From the NCBI RefSeq assembly GCF_030711595.1, contig NZ_JAUJUJ010000015.1, positions 1 through 45,342 on the forward strand: a stretch of 45,342 nt of DNA. Direction: 5' to 3'. The notes under the pieces are model-generated. The model worked only from the letters and a program-made list of their open reading frames with translations, was not told where the DNA came from and did no database searches. This DNA comes from Stenotrophomonas sp. YIM B06876. GTDB taxonomy: Bacteria; Pseudomonadota; Gammaproteobacteria; Xanthomonadales; Xanthomonadaceae. The position numbers and the translations under genes were made by a program. Shown piece after piece: positions 26,578 to 34,792 of this stretch; the first letter of the stretch is position 1; each line of letters starts with the position of its first letter.

Positions 26578-27669
26578 GTGGCTGCTAAAAAAACTGCAAA
26601 CAAGGCCGTTCCGGCCGCCAAGAAAATCGCCAAGCCTGTTGTGAAGAAGGCCGCGGCGACATCCGTTGCCAAGAAGCCGGTCGCCAAGGTGGCGAAGAAG
26701 CCGGTGGCCAAACAACCGGTTGCCAAGAAGGCACCTGCAAAGAAGGTGGCTGCCAAGAAGGCGGCGCCGGCCATCAAGAAGATCGTGAAAAAGGCCGCCG
26801 CACCCGTTGCCAAGCCGGCAGCGAAGAAAGCCGCCGCGGTCGTCAAGAAGGGGGTCAAGGTGGCGCCCAAGCCGGTCGCCAAGAAGGCCGTCGCCAAGCC
26901 GGCGGTTGCCAAGGCCGCCAAGCCGTCTCCGCCCAAACCCGTCGTCAAGTCCGCACCGAAACCGGCCTCCAAGCCGGCGCCGGCCAAGTCTGTCCCGGTC
27001 AAGGCCGCCACACCGGTCGCACCTCCGGCTCCCAAGCCGGTCGCCGCCACACCGAAATCGGCGTCCAAGACCCCGCAACTCAAGAATCCCGTGCCTGTTT
27101 CGAAATCTAACGCTAAAACCGTCGTCAAGCCTTCCGCCGCTCCCAAGGCCGTCCGTCCGGTCGGCAAGGTCGCCGTAGCGGTGGCCGCGCGCTCGGCCGC
27201 CCCGGCCCCGCGCACCAAGTACAAAGTGGTGGAGTACAAGACCGACGAACTCACCGGTCGGCCGATCCTGCCTGCCGGCTACAAGCCGTCCGCGGATGAG
27301 GAGTACATGAGTCCGCTGCAGCAGGAGTATTTCCGCCAGCAACTGCAGGATTGGCGCGCCGATCTGGTCGAGGAGTCGAAGCAGACCATCGAGAATCTGC
27401 GTGATGAAGTGCGTGATATCGGCGACGAGGCCGAGCGCGCCACCCGCGAAACCGAAAATTCGCTGGAACTGCGTACCCGTGACCGTTACCGCAAGCTGAT
27501 CGGCAAGATCGACAGCACGCTCAAGCGTCTGGATGCCGGCGATTACGGCTACTGCGTGGACAGCGGCGAAGAGATCGGGCTGGATCGGCTGGAGGCTCGC
27601 CTCACCGCCGAACGCACGATCGATGCGCAGGAGCGTTGGGAACATCTGCAGAAGCAGCAGGGCGACTGA
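26578..27669 (+). CDS. dksA: DksA-type RNA polymerase-binding factor with long Lys/Ala/Pro-rich N-terminal extension
   Basis: A 363-residue protein, more than twice the length of E. coli DksA (151). Residues 1 to about 215 are low-complexity, built of AKK, KPVAK and AAPKP units like bacterial histone H1-like and AlgP proteins. The DksA part starts near MSPLQQEYFRQQLQDW (Met244) and contains the coiled coil with tip GDEAERA and the RTRDRYRKLIGKI helix, then the zinc-finger position. Only one of the four zinc cysteines remains: CVDS (Cys326, Ser329) and TIDA (Thr347, Ala350), as in zinc-independent DksA2 proteins. The tip is about 11 residues shorter than in E. coli and has Glu for the second Asp. 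GTG 26578 is preceded by AAGGA. Secondary-channel binding is expected; DNA or polyanion binding by the tail is inferred. Confidence 0.9.
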   Translation: MAAKKTANKAVPAAKKIAKPVVKKAAATSVAKKPVAKVAKKPVAKQPVAKKAPAKKVAAKKAAPAIKKIVKKAAAPVAKPAAKKAAAVVKKGVKVAPKPVAKKAVAKPAVAKAAKPSPPKPVVKSAPKPASKPAPAKSVPVKAATPVAPPAPKPVAATPKSASKTPQLKNPVPVSKSNAKTVVKPSAAPKAVRPVGKVAVAVAARSAAPAPRTKYKVVEYKTDELTGRPILPAGYKPSADEEYMSPLQQEYFRQQLQDWRADLVEESKQTIENLRDEVRDIGDEAERATRETENSLELRTRDRYRKLIGKIDSTLKRLDAGDYGYCVDSGEEIGLDRLEARLTAERTIDAQERWEHLQKQQGD

Positions 27670-27698
27670 GCCCGGCTGCTGTCACCGCATGTTTTACC

Positions 27699-27731
27699 GG
27701 GAACCCCGCTTCGGCGGGGTTTCCCTGTTTT
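27699..27731 (+). terminator. Rho-independent terminator of dksA
   Basis: AACCCCGC (27702-27709) pairs perfectly with GCGGGGTT (27714-27721) over a TTCG tetraloop; GGG (27699-27701) and CCC (27723-27725) extend the stem past a single bulged T, and TGTTTT follows. It begins 30 bases after the dksA stop and ends 12 bases before the next ATG. Confidence 0.85.
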
Positions 27732-27743
27732 GGAGCGCAAACC

Positions 27744-28202
27744 ATGTCGGACCATGAAGGCTTCATGCGCCAGGCGATCGAGCTGGCGCGACGCAATGTT
27801 GTTGAAAGTGGGCGCCCGTTCGGCGCGGTGCTGGTGAAGGATGGCGTGGTGATCGCCACCGGTACCAACACCCTGCATCTCAGCCACGATCCCACCGATC
27901 ACGCGGAATTGCGGGCGATCCGCCAGGCCAGCGCGCATCTGCGGAGCCCGCGCCTGGAGGGCTGCGTGATCTATGCCAGTGGCCATCCGTGCCCGATGTG
28001 CCTGGCGGCGATGTACCTCAGTGGTATCGGGCAGGCATGGTTTGCCTACTCCAACGAGGATGCGCAGCCTTATGGGCTGTCAACCGACGCCGTCTACGCC
28101 CGGCTTGCCGCCGGACCTGCGGCCGCCGGCTCCGGCTTGCGGCAGTTGCGGCCATCGGGCGAAGCCGGGTTGTATGCGCAATGGGCCGACGCCGGCCGTT
28201 GA
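27744..28202 (+). CDS. Cytidine/deoxycytidylate deaminase-family nucleoside deaminase, probably guanine deaminase
   Basis: A 152-residue zinc-dependent deaminase. The catalytic motif HAE is in DPTDHAELRAIRQA (about residues 49-62), and the second zinc motif is GHPCPMCLAAMY (about 78-89). The order FGAVLVKDGVVIATG, the spacing of the two motifs and the tail are closer to B. subtilis-type guanine deaminase (GuaD) than to the tRNA adenosine deaminase TadA, which has a longer basic C-terminus. Substrate remains inferred. It lies just after the dksA terminator, so it may depend on read-through or on a promoter I could not see. Confidence 0.78.
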   Translation: MSDHEGFMRQAIELARRNVVESGRPFGAVLVKDGVVIATGTNTLHLSHDPTDHAELRAIRQASAHLRSPRLEGCVIYASGHPCPMCLAAMYLSGIGQAWFAYSNEDAQPYGLSTDAVYARLAAGPAAAGSGLRQLRPSGEAGLYAQWADAGR

Positions 28203-28208
28203 GGCGGG

Positions 28209-29444
28209 TCAGTGCAGATCGCGCAGGTTCAGGCGCCGCAGTTGCGGCGCTTTCCATGCGGTGACTCCGGCAACCCCGAGCACCGCGCAGCCGCCGATGA
28301 CCACCGCCGGCACCAGTCCGAGCAGGCGCGCCATGCTGCCGGCGTAGAACGCGCCCAGTTCGTTGGACGAGCTGATGAAAATGCCGTTGATCGAGGACAC
28401 CCTGCCGCGCATCTCGTCCGGGGTGGCCAGTTGCAGGATGGTTGAGCGCACCACCACCGACACCCCGTCGAAGGCGCCGTAGAACAGCAGGATCACAGCC
28501 GACAGCCAGAAATGCTGCGACAGGCCGAAGGCGATCACGCACATCCCGAATCCGGCCACGGCAAACAGCAGCACGCGGCCGGCGTGGCGTTGCAGCGGCC
28601 GTCGTGCCAGCCACAGGCTGACACCGACCGAGCCCAGCGCCGGCGTCGCGCGCAGGATGCCCAGCCCTTCGGGACCGTAGTGCAGGATTTCCTGGATGAA
28701 GGCCGGCAGCATCGCCACCACGCCGCCCAGCAGCACCGAGAACATGTCCAGCGCCATCGCCCCGAGCATGATCTGGTTGGACAGCACGAAGCGGGCGCCT
28801 TCGGCGATGCTGGCGAAAATCGGCGCGCGCACGACCGGGGCGGCGGCTTCTTCGACCCGCAGCGTGGCCAATGCCAGCAGCGCGACTACAGCCATCATCG
28901 CCGCCACCGCATAGGCCATGCCTTTGCCGCCCACGCCCACCAGCAGCCCGCCCAGCGCCGGGCCCACCACCATGCCGGTCTGGAACACCACGCTGCCGAG
29001 GCCGGCGCCACGGGCAAACTGCTCGCGGGCGAGGACGCGGGCGAACAGCGCGTTGTAGATCGGCGAAAGAAATGCGCGGACCATGCCGGTCAGGGCGATG
29101 GCCAGATAGATCGGCCAGACGCCCTTGAACGGCAGTCCACCCACTGCCACCGCCGCCAGCACCGCCGCGGTGACGACCAGGCCGGAACAGGCGGCCATGC
29201 CCAGCTTGCGGCGGGGCAGGTGGTCGACCAGATAGCCGGCGAACGGCGCCACCGCGAAATAGGGCACCACTTCCGCCAGGCCGATCAGGCCCAGCGAGAA
29301 CGGATTGCGGGTGATCTCGTAGATATGCCAGCCGACCGTGATTGCCACGATCTGGTAGGACAGCATCGCGGCGATGCGATACAGCAGCAGCCGGGAGAAG
29401 CCGGGTTGGGCCAGCAGTGGGGCGCTGCCGTGGACGCGACTCAC
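28209..29444 (-). CDS. Major facilitator superfamily transporter (EntS-like)
   Basis: A 411-residue membrane protein with about 12 hydrophobic segments. The N-terminal half carries the MFS_3/EntS-type pattern FSRLLLYRIAAMLSYQIV, VGWHIYEITRNPFSLGLIGL and the loop GYLVDHLPRRKLGM (motif A position). LATPDEMRGRVSSINGIF in the second half is characteristic of this group of drug and siderophore exporters. Substrate unknown. It starts with GTG 29444, overlapping the sufE stop by four bases (GTGA), so the two are translationally coupled; the gene converges with the deaminase gene 6 bases away. An iron-linked role would fit SufE, but this is speculation. Confidence 0.85.
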   Translation of the reverse strand: MSRVHGSAPLLAQPGFSRLLLYRIAAMLSYQIVAITVGWHIYEITRNPFSLGLIGLAEVVPYFAVAPFAGYLVDHLPRRKLGMAACSGLVVTAAVLAAVAVGGLPFKGVWPIYLAIALTGMVRAFLSPIYNALFARVLAREQFARGAGLGSVVFQTGMVVGPALGGLLVGVGGKGMAYAVAAMMAVVALLALATLRVEEAAAPVVRAPIFASIAEGARFVLSNQIMLGAMALDMFSVLLGGVVAMLPAFIQEILHYGPEGLGILRATPALGSVGVSLWLARRPLQRHAGRVLLFAVAGFGMCVIAFGLSQHFWLSAVILLFYGAFDGVSVVVRSTILQLATPDEMRGRVSSINGIFISSSNELGAFYAGSMARLLGLVPAVVIGGCAVLGVAGVTAWKAPQLRRLNLRDLH

Positions 29445-29878
29445 TGCTGCGCTTGTGCGGTATCGCGGATGAAGGCCAGCATCGCCGCCAGACCGTTGCT
29501 GCGGGTCGGTGACAGGTGCTTGGCCAACCCGATTGCGGCGACGTAATCGGGCTCGGTAGCGAGGATTTCGCGCGCCGGCCGCCCCGAATACACCCGCAGC
29601 GCCAGATAGATCAGGCCCGAGACGATGGCCGAATCACTGATGGCATGGAAGCCCAGTCTGTCGGCATTGCCCTCCGGCACGATCCACACCATCGACTGGC
29701 AGCCATGCAGACGGTGCTCTTCCGTTTTCCAGTCGTCGCGGAACGGCGGCAGCTTGCGGCCGAGGTCGATCAGGTACTGGTAGCGCTCGGACCAGTCACT
29801 GAAGAATGCGAATTCCTCGGCGATGGCGGCCTGGGCCTCGGCGGCGGTGGCTTCGAGCGGGAACGGGGTGTCGGTCAT
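29441..29878 (-). CDS. sufE: SufE-type cysteine desulfuration protein
   Basis: A 145-residue sulfur-transfer protein that accepts persulfide from a cysteine desulfurase (SufS or CsdA). Conserved parts are FAFFSDWSERYQYLIDLGRK, the active-site cysteine in EHRLHGCQSMVWIVPE, and DSAIVSGLIYLALRVYSG, ending in GLAKHLSPTRSNGLAAML. Fits both SufE and CsdE; the suf operon is not in this window. ATG 29878 was chosen because it gives the family's N-terminus; AGGATCC lies at SD distance. The downstream MFS gene overlaps it by four bases. Confidence 0.92.
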   Translation of the reverse strand: MTDTPFPLEATAAEAQAAIAEEFAFFSDWSERYQYLIDLGRKLPPFRDDWKTEEHRLHGCQSMVWIVPEGNADRLGFHAISDSAIVSGLIYLALRVYSGRPAREILATEPDYVAAIGLAKHLSPTRSNGLAAMLAFIRDTAQAQQ

Positions 29879-30064
29879 TTCAGGATCCTGTGTAAGCCCT
29901 GCTCCCGCCGGGAGAAGGATTGTGAAGAGGGGCAAGGTCTGCCCCGCATCCGGCGCGATGCGCCATGGGCCTCTGGCAAATTGCGGTGCGCCGCTTCGGG
30001 GCTGCTGCGCGGTGCAGGCCGCCAGGCCTGTGCACCATGTGAGCTGGGAAAAGCGGCCCCAGCC
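29879..30064. other. Intergenic region upstream of sufE, downstream of cysS
   Basis: These 186 bases lie between the minus-strand cysS end and the sufE start. A short hairpin CTCCC/GGGAG (29902-29906 with 29910-29914) in the context CTGCTCCCGCCGGGAGAAGG looks like a degenerate copy of the repeats at 34793-34934. No clear promoter or terminator was seen. Confidence 0.35.
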
Positions 30065-31432
30065 TCAGCCGCGCTTCCAGCGTACGCCCTGCGGGGTGTC
30101 CTCCAGCACAACGCCTTCGGCGGCCAGCTGGTCGCGGATGGCGTCGGCACGGGCGAAGTCGCGCGCCTGCTTGGCCGCGATGCGCTCATCGATCAGGCCC
30201 TGGATGCGGGCGTCATCGCCGCCTTCTGCGCCCCGTCCGAACCAGTCGGCCGGCGCCTGTTGCAGCAGCCCCAGCGCGAGCCCGGCACCGAGCAGCTCGC
30301 CTTTCAGTCGCGCCTTGTCGGCGGCAGTTGCGGCCTTGCGCGCTTCGCCGGCAATGCGGGCCACTTCGGCCAGCGCTTGCGGCGTATTGAGATCGTCATC
30401 CAGCGCGGCTTCCACCGTGGCCGGAATCATCGCGGTCGCGTCGATTTCCACCAGGTCCCGCAGCGTGCCGTACAGCCGGTCCAGCGTGCGCACCGACTGC
30501 TCGATCAGCGCATCGGACCAGTCCAGCGGCTGCCGGTAATGGGCCGACAGCAGCGCGTAGCGCAGCGCCTCGGGCGGGTGCTTGCGCACCAGGTCGTGCA
30601 CGCGCTCGATGTTGCCGATGGACTTGCTCATCTTGGCGCCGCCGAAGTTGAGCATGCCGTTGTGCAGCCAGAAGCGGGCGAAGGTCTGGCCGCCGTGGGC
30701 GCATTCGCTCTGCGCGATCTCGTTCTCGTGGTGCGGGAACTGCAGGTCCACACCGCCGGCGTGGATGTCGATGGTCGGGCCCAGGTGCGCGGCGGCCATC
30801 GCCGAGCACTCGATGTGCCAGCCCGGGCGGCCGCGCCCCCACGGCGATTCCCAGCCGGGCAGGTCGTCGCTGGAGGGCTTCCACAGCACGAAATCACCGG
30901 GATCACGCTTGTACGGGGCCACGTCGACGCGGGCGCCGGCCAGCATTTCGTCCGGGTCGCGGCGCGAGAGCTTGCCGTAGTCCTTGAAGCTGGCCACCGC
31001 GAACAGCACGTGGCCCTCGGCGGCGTAGGCGTGGCCGCTTTCGATGAGCTGCCCGATCATGGTGATGATCTGCGGGATATGGGCGGTGGCTTCCGGCTCG
31101 ATATCCGGGGGCGCCACGCCCAAGGCAGCCATGTCTTCGCGGTAGGCGGCGGCGAAGCGGTCGGTGATCGTGGCGATCGGCACGTTCTGTTCACGCGCGG
31201 CCGTATTGATCTTGTCGTCGACGTCGGTGATGTTGCGGGCATAGCGCAGCGCGCCGAAACGGCGGCGCAACAGGTTGGCCAGCACCCCGAACACCACCGG
31301 GCCGCGGGCATTGCCGATATGCACGTAGTTGTAGACCGTGGGGCCGCACACATACAGGGTGGGGCAGGCGGGGTCGAGCGGAGCAAACGGCTCCAGCTGC
31401 CGCGTCAGATTGTTGTGCAGGCGCAGGGTCAT
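30065..31432 (-). CDS. cysS: Cysteinyl-tRNA synthetase
   Basis: A 455-residue class I synthetase that charges tRNA(Cys). Signature motifs: [19 protein letters not shown] with the HIGH-type HIGN and the first zinc cysteine, GWHIECSAM and [12 protein letters not shown] with further zinc ligands, and the AKMSKSIGN (KMSKS) loop. The C-terminal anticodon-binding domain ends [12 protein letters not shown], the usual terminus. ATG 31432 gives the standard N-terminus [12 protein letters not shown]; the frame is open for 260 codons upstream but these run antisense through the next gene. It diverges from the secreted-protein gene over 162 bases. Confidence 0.97.
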   Translation of the reverse strand: MTLRLHNNLTRQLEPFAPLDPACPTLYVCGPTVYNYVHIGNARGPVVFGVLANLLRRRFGALRYARNITDVDDKINTAAREQNVPIATITDRFAAAYREDMAALGVAPPDIEPEATAHIPQIITMIGQLIESGHAYAAEGHVLFAVASFKDYGKLSRRDPDEMLAGARVDVAPYKRDPGDFVLWKPSSDDLPGWESPWGRGRPGWHIECSAMAAAHLGPTIDIHAGGVDLQFPHHENEIAQSECAHGGQTFARFWLHNGMLNFGGAKMSKSIGNIERVHDLVRKHPPEALRYALLSAHYRQPLDWSDALIEQSVRTLDRLYGTLRDLVEIDATAMIPATVEAALDDDLNTPQALAEVARIAGEARKAATAADKARLKGELLGAGLALGLLQQAPADWFGRGAEGGDDARIQGLIDERIAAKQARDFARADAIRDQLAAEGVVLEDTPQGVRWKRG

Positions 31433-31594
31433 GTCGGTCTGGGGGAAGAACGGATGCGCCGATTCTACCGGTCCACCTGCCGTCGGGCACCTCCGGGCTG
31501 GGCAGGCGGCCTCTGGAAGGGTAGTGTTCAGCCCTCCGTGGGCTCCGGTGCCTACACTAGCGGCCATTGTCTTGTCTTCGATTGCCTTGTGTTG

Positions 31595-32140
31595 ATGAAT
31601 CCAGCATCTCTGTTGTCGATAGTCTGCCTGTTTGCCGCGGCCACCGTGCCCGTTGGCGCCCAGGAGGTCGATCTGCGCAACCGCGTGGTGGTGGTCGAGA
31701 ACATCCGCTACGACTACGCGCAGGTGCTCAATGTCGAGCCGGTCTTCCAGACGTTGCGGGCCTCGCGCACCGAGGAGCACTGCGAGCCGGTGTCCACCCG
31801 CACGCTGGCGCCGGTGCAGGTGATTGCCGAAGAGGAGAAGGGCCGGTTCAGTCGCTTCATGGATTCGGTCAAGGGTATTTTCAAAAGTCGTGACCAGGCC
31901 GAAGACGGTCCGGTGGCGGTGGCGCATTCGGGCAATGCCGCGTTGCTGACGCCCGAATGCCGGATTGTGGAAGTCGGCCGCGAGTTCCGCCGCCCGATCG
32001 CCTATGACGTGGATTACGTCTACAAGGGCACCAAATACCGCTCGCGGTTGCCGGAAGATCCGGGCAACCGGCTGAAACTGCGGGTCTCGATCACCCCGCA
32101 TCTGGCCGAAACCGACGACTCCGCAGGTGTGTCGCCATGA
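31595..32140 (+). CDS. Secreted protein of unknown function, related to glycine-zipper 2TM proteins but lacking the zipper
   Basis: A 181-residue protein with a clear signal peptide ([20 protein letters not shown], cleavage near GAQ). The N-terminal part [20 protein letters not shown] with a following cysteine, and the C-terminal part [20 protein letters not shown] and LKLRVSITP, have the pattern that flanks the glycine zipper in many SlyB-like 2TM proteins. The zipper itself is missing, replaced by a charged segment [18 protein letters not shown]. Two cysteines (in EEHCEP and TPECRI) may form a disulfide. I infer an envelope role only. The gene ends 183 bases before a strong terminator and is not part of the arginine operon. 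Confidence 0.75.
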   Translation: MNPASLLSIVCLFAAATVPVGAQEVDLRNRVVVVENIRYDYAQVLNVEPVFQTLRASRTEEHCEPVSTRTLAPVQVIAEEEKGRFSRFMDSVKGIFKSRDQAEDGPVAVAHSGNAALLTPECRIVEVGREFRRPIAYDVDYVYKGTKYRSRLPEDPGNRLKLRVSITPHLAETDDSAGVSP

Positions 32141-32323
32141 TCCGCGTGTTTCTTCCCGCTTGCGTGCGCGGGGCGTGCGTGCGACCATCCGCAGCGATGA
32201 AATCGAACAGCTCACAGCTTGGCACCAGCGCCGCCCGGATGGCCTCCGGCATGACTTCGCGTGCCCGTCGACCGGAACCCCACATTCTCGCTGGGTGACC
32301 GGAGCTTCGTGCTGTCTGTTCGG

Positions 32324-32349
32324 AAAACCCAGCCCAGGCTGGGTTTTTT
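32324..32349 (+). terminator. Rho-independent terminator upstream of argF'
   Basis: AAAACCCAGCC (32324-32334) pairs with GGCTGGGTTTT (32337-32347) and the T run continues to 32349. The two-base apex would open to a four-base loop in practice. It is the strongest terminator seen in the window. It may end the transcript of the preceding secreted-protein gene, or act on a transcript that starts upstream and reads into argF'; no alternative antiterminator fold or leader peptide was identified. Confidence 0.8.
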
Positions 32350-32362
32350 CGTTTCCGGATGA

Positions 32363-32374
32363 TGAAAAGTTTCA
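32363..32374. promoter_or_regulatory. Perfect inverted repeat before argF' (possible operator)
   Basis: TGAAAAGTTTCA is a perfect inverted repeat of five bases around AG. It resembles an ARG box half-site pair (TGAAT-WWWW-ATTCA) in having TGAA and TTCA arms, but it is two bases shorter and lacks the outer T and A, so it is not a canonical ArgR site. It lies between the terminator and the arg operon. Confidence 0.25.
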
Positions 32375-32444
32375 AGCGTAATGAATCGCGCGTCCGCGCA
32401 TTGCCCGCCCCACGGCGAACCCCACCACAGCAAAGGATGGACCG

Positions 32445-33455
32445 ATGTCTCTGAAGCACTTCCTGAACACCCAGGACTGGCGTCGCGATGAACTGGACGC
32501 GTTGCTGACCCAGGCCGCGCTGTTCAAGCAGAACAAGCTGGGCGAAGAGCTCAAGGGCCGCTCGATCGCGCTGGTGTTCTTCAACCCTTCCATGCGTACC
32601 CGCACCAGTTTCGAGCTGGGTGCGTTCCAGCTGGGCGGCCACGCCATCGTGCTGCAGCCGGGCAAGGATGCGTGGCCGATCGAGTTCAACCTCGGCACGG
32701 TGATGGACGGCGATACCGAAGAGCACATCGCCGAAGTGGCCAAGGTGCTGGGCCGCTATGTCGATCTGATCGGCGTGCGCGCCTTCCCGAAGTTCATCGA
32801 CTGGACCAAGGACCGCGAAGACGAAGTGCTCAAGAGCTTCGCCAGGTATTCGCCGGTACCGGTGATCAACATGGAGACCATCACCCATCCGTGCCAGGAG
32901 CTGGCGCATGTGATGGCGCTGCAGGAACACTTCGGCAGCCAGGACCTGCGTGGCAAGAAGTACGTGCTGACCTGGACCTATCACCCCAAGCCGCTCAACA
33001 CCGCGGTGGCCAACTCGGCGCTGACGATCGCCACGCGCATGGGCATGGACGTGACCTTGCTGTGCCCGACCGCCGATTACATCCTCGACGAGCGTTACAT
33101 GGGCTGGGCGGAGAAAAACGTCGCCGAGAGCGGCGGTTCGCTGCAGGTCAGCCATGACATCGCCAGCGCCTATGCCGGCGCCGACGTGGTCTACGCCAAG
33201 AGCTGGGGCGCGTTGCCGTTCTTCGGCAACTGGGAGCCGGAAAAGCCGATCCGCGACCAGTACAGGCACTTCATCGTGGACGAGGCCAAGATGGCACTGA
33301 CCAACAATGGCGTGTTCAGCCACTGCCTGCCGCTGCGCCGCAACGTCAAGGCCACCGACGCGGTGATGGATTCGCCGCAGTGCATCGCCATCAACGAAGC
33401 CGAGAACCGGCTGCACGTGCAGAAGGCGATCATGTCGGCGCTGGTCGGCCGGTAA
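32445..33455 (+). CDS. argF': N-acetylornithine carbamoyltransferase (AOTCase)
   Basis: A 336-residue transcarbamylase acting on N-acetyl-L-ornithine instead of ornithine, giving N-acetylcitrulline. Carbamoyl-phosphate motifs SMRTRTSFE and HPCQELAH are intact. Substrate residues known from the X. campestris enzyme are all in place: Glu92 in DGDTEEH, the residue that separates acetylornithine from succinylornithine specificity, Lys252 in YAKSWG and Lys302 in HCLPLRRNVKATD, which is carboxylated in that enzyme. Length matches. AAAGGA at 32432-32437, 7 bases before ATG 32445, fixes the start. It leads the arginine operon; a SMAG-like repeat separates it from argG. Confidence 0.96.
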   Translation: MSLKHFLNTQDWRRDELDALLTQAALFKQNKLGEELKGRSIALVFFNPSMRTRTSFELGAFQLGGHAIVLQPGKDAWPIEFNLGTVMDGDTEEHIAEVAKVLGRYVDLIGVRAFPKFIDWTKDREDEVLKSFARYSPVPVINMETITHPCQELAHVMALQEHFGSQDLRGKKYVLTWTYHPKPLNTAVANSALTIATRMGMDVTLLCPTADYILDERYMGWAEKNVAESGGSLQVSHDIASAYAGADVVYAKSWGALPFFGNWEPEKPIRDQYRHFIVDEAKMALTNNGVFSHCLPLRRNVKATDAVMDSPQCIAINEAENRLHVQKAIMSALVGR

Positions 33456-33462
33456 CAACATC

Positions 33463-33540
33463 GGTACAGAGCCGACGGGTACCCGGCTGCTCTTCCCGCC
33501 AGCACACCACGCGTTCCAGCCGGGCATAGCCCGGCTCTAC
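33463..33540. repeat. SMAG/REP-like inverted hairpin pair between argF' and argG
   Basis: Two hairpins point toward each other. The second is AGCCGGGC (33518-33525) with GCCCGGCT (33529-33536), followed by CTAC (33537-33540); on the minus strand it reads GTAG followed by a perfect stem. The first, on the plus strand, reads GTACAGAGCCG with the shorter stem AGCCG/CGGCT (33470-33474 with 33484-33488) and GTAC in place of GTAG. GTAG-headed hairpin pairs are the SMAG elements of Stenotrophomonas maltophilia. The element lies inside an operon and could terminate, stabilise or process the mRNA. Confidence 0.7.
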
Positions 33541-33572
33541 AAAAACCGCATTCCAATTTGGACCTGACCCCC

Positions 33573-34766
33573 ATGAGCAACAAAGACATCGTCCTCGCCT
33601 TTTCCGGCGGCCTCGACACCAGCTTCTGCGTGCCGTATCTGCAGGAACGCGGCTACAACGTGCACACCGTGTTCGCCGACACCGGCGGCGTGGATGATGA
33701 AGAGCGCGATTTCATCGAAAAGCGCGCCGCCGAGCTGGGCGTGACCAGTCACGTCACCGTCGATGGCGGCCCGGCGATCTGGGAAGGCTTCGTCAAGCCG
33801 TTCGTATGGGCCGGCGAGGGCTACCAGGGGCAGTACCCGCTGCTGGTGTCGGACCGTTACCTGATCGTCGATGCCGCGCTCAAGCGCGCTGCCGAGCTGG
33901 GCACCAACATCATCGCCCACGGCTGCACCGGCATGGGCAACGACCAGGTCCGCTTCGACCTGGCGGTGAAGGCGTTGGGCGACTACCAGATCGTCGCGCC
34001 GATCCGCGAGATCCAGAAAGAGCACACCCAGACCCGTGCCTACGAGCAGAAGTACCTGGAAGAGCGCGGCTTCGGCGTGCGTGCCAAACAGCAGGCCTAC
34101 ACCATCAACGAGAACCTGCTGGGCCTGACCATGTCCGGTGGCGAGATCGACCGCTGGGAAGCACCGGGCGAGGGTGCCCGCGGCTGGTGCGCCCCGCGCA
34201 GCGCGTGGCCGATCGAACCGTTGACGGTGAAGCTGACCTTCGTTGAAGGCGAAGCGGTGGCGCTGGATGGCAAGCCGATGCCGGGCGAGCAGATCCTGGC
34301 CCGGCTCAACACCATGTTCGCCTCGTACGGCGTCGGTCGCGGCGTGTATACCGGCGACACCGTGATCGGCCTGAAGGGCCGCATCGTGTTCGAAGCGCCG
34401 GGGCTGGTGTCGCTGCTGGTCGCGCACCGGGCGCTGGAAGACGCGGTGCTGACCAAACAGCAGAACCGTTTCAAGCCGGACGTGGCGCGCAAGTGGGTGG
34501 AGCTGGTGTACGAAGGCTTCTACCACGACCCGCTGAAGGCCGATATCGAAGCCTTCCTGAAGTCCTCGCAGGCCAAGGTCAACGGCGAAGTGACGCTGGA
34601 AACCCGCGGTGGCCGCGTCGATGCGGTGGCGGTGAGCTCCGCGCACCTGCTCAATGCCAAGGGCGCAACCTACGCGCAGTCGGCCGACTGGGGGGTGGAG
34701 GAAGCCGAGGGCTTCATCAAGCTGTTCGGCATGAGTTCGACGCTGTACGCGCAGGTCAACCGCTGA
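33573..34766 (+). CDS. argG: Argininosuccinate synthase
   Basis: A 397-residue enzyme that joins citrulline and aspartate using ATP. The PP-loop motif SGGLDTS occupies residues 11-17, followed by [34 protein letters not shown] and [15 protein letters not shown] are typical of the family, and [18 protein letters not shown] gives the citrulline and aspartate pocket. ATG 33573 was chosen because it starts [13 protein letters not shown]; a short in-frame extension upstream is not conserved in this kind of protein. It lies 117 bases after argF', with the repeat between, and 208 bases before argE'. Confidence 0.96.
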   Translation: MSNKDIVLAFSGGLDTSFCVPYLQERGYNVHTVFADTGGVDDEERDFIEKRAAELGVTSHVTVDGGPAIWEGFVKPFVWAGEGYQGQYPLLVSDRYLIVDAALKRAAELGTNIIAHGCTGMGNDQVRFDLAVKALGDYQIVAPIREIQKEHTQTRAYEQKYLEERGFGVRAKQQAYTINENLLGLTMSGGEIDRWEAPGEGARGWCAPRSAWPIEPLTVKLTFVEGEAVALDGKPMPGEQILARLNTMFASYGVGRGVYTGDTVIGLKGRIVFEAPGLVSLLVAHRALEDAVLTKQQNRFKPDVARKWVELVYEGFYHDPLKADIEAFLKSSQAKVNGEVTLETRGGRVDAVAVSSAHLLNAKGATYAQSADWGVEEAEGFIKLFGMSSTLYAQVNR

Positions 34767-34792
34767 GCGCCGCTCGAAGCCTGACGCTCAAA

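Larger units (their letters stand above)
32141..32444. other. Intergenic region upstream of the arginine operon
   Basis: The first 180 bases have no recognisable gene; the frames across them look like shadow translation. A strong terminator lies at 32324-32349, then about 95 bases lead to argF'. These hold a perfect inverted repeat TGAAA-AG-TTTCA (32363-32374), a TAATGA that could serve as a -10 (32379-32384) and an SD AAAGGA (32432-32437). The arg promoter must lie after the terminator if the terminator is efficient. Confidence 0.45.

Noticed and set aside
26578..27200. Tandem DNA repeat (minisatellite) in the 5' half of dksA
   Set aside because: The repetition is at amino-acid level with varied codons and no fixed period, so it is low-complexity protein sequence rather than a DNA repeat array.
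26412..27645. Minus-strand frames opposite dksA, rich in Gly, Ala, Leu, Phe and Arg
   Set aside because: They only mirror the repetitive Lys/Ala/Pro codons of dksA and have no promoter, SD or known domain.
29516..31594. Upstream extension of the secreted-protein frame through cysS
   Set aside because: This part is antisense to cysS and sufE; the signal peptide at 31595 marks the real start.
32363..32374. Canonical ArgR box before argF'
   Set aside because: Arms are TGAAA/TTTCA with a two-base centre, not TGAAT-N4-ATTCA; retained only as an unexplained palindrome.
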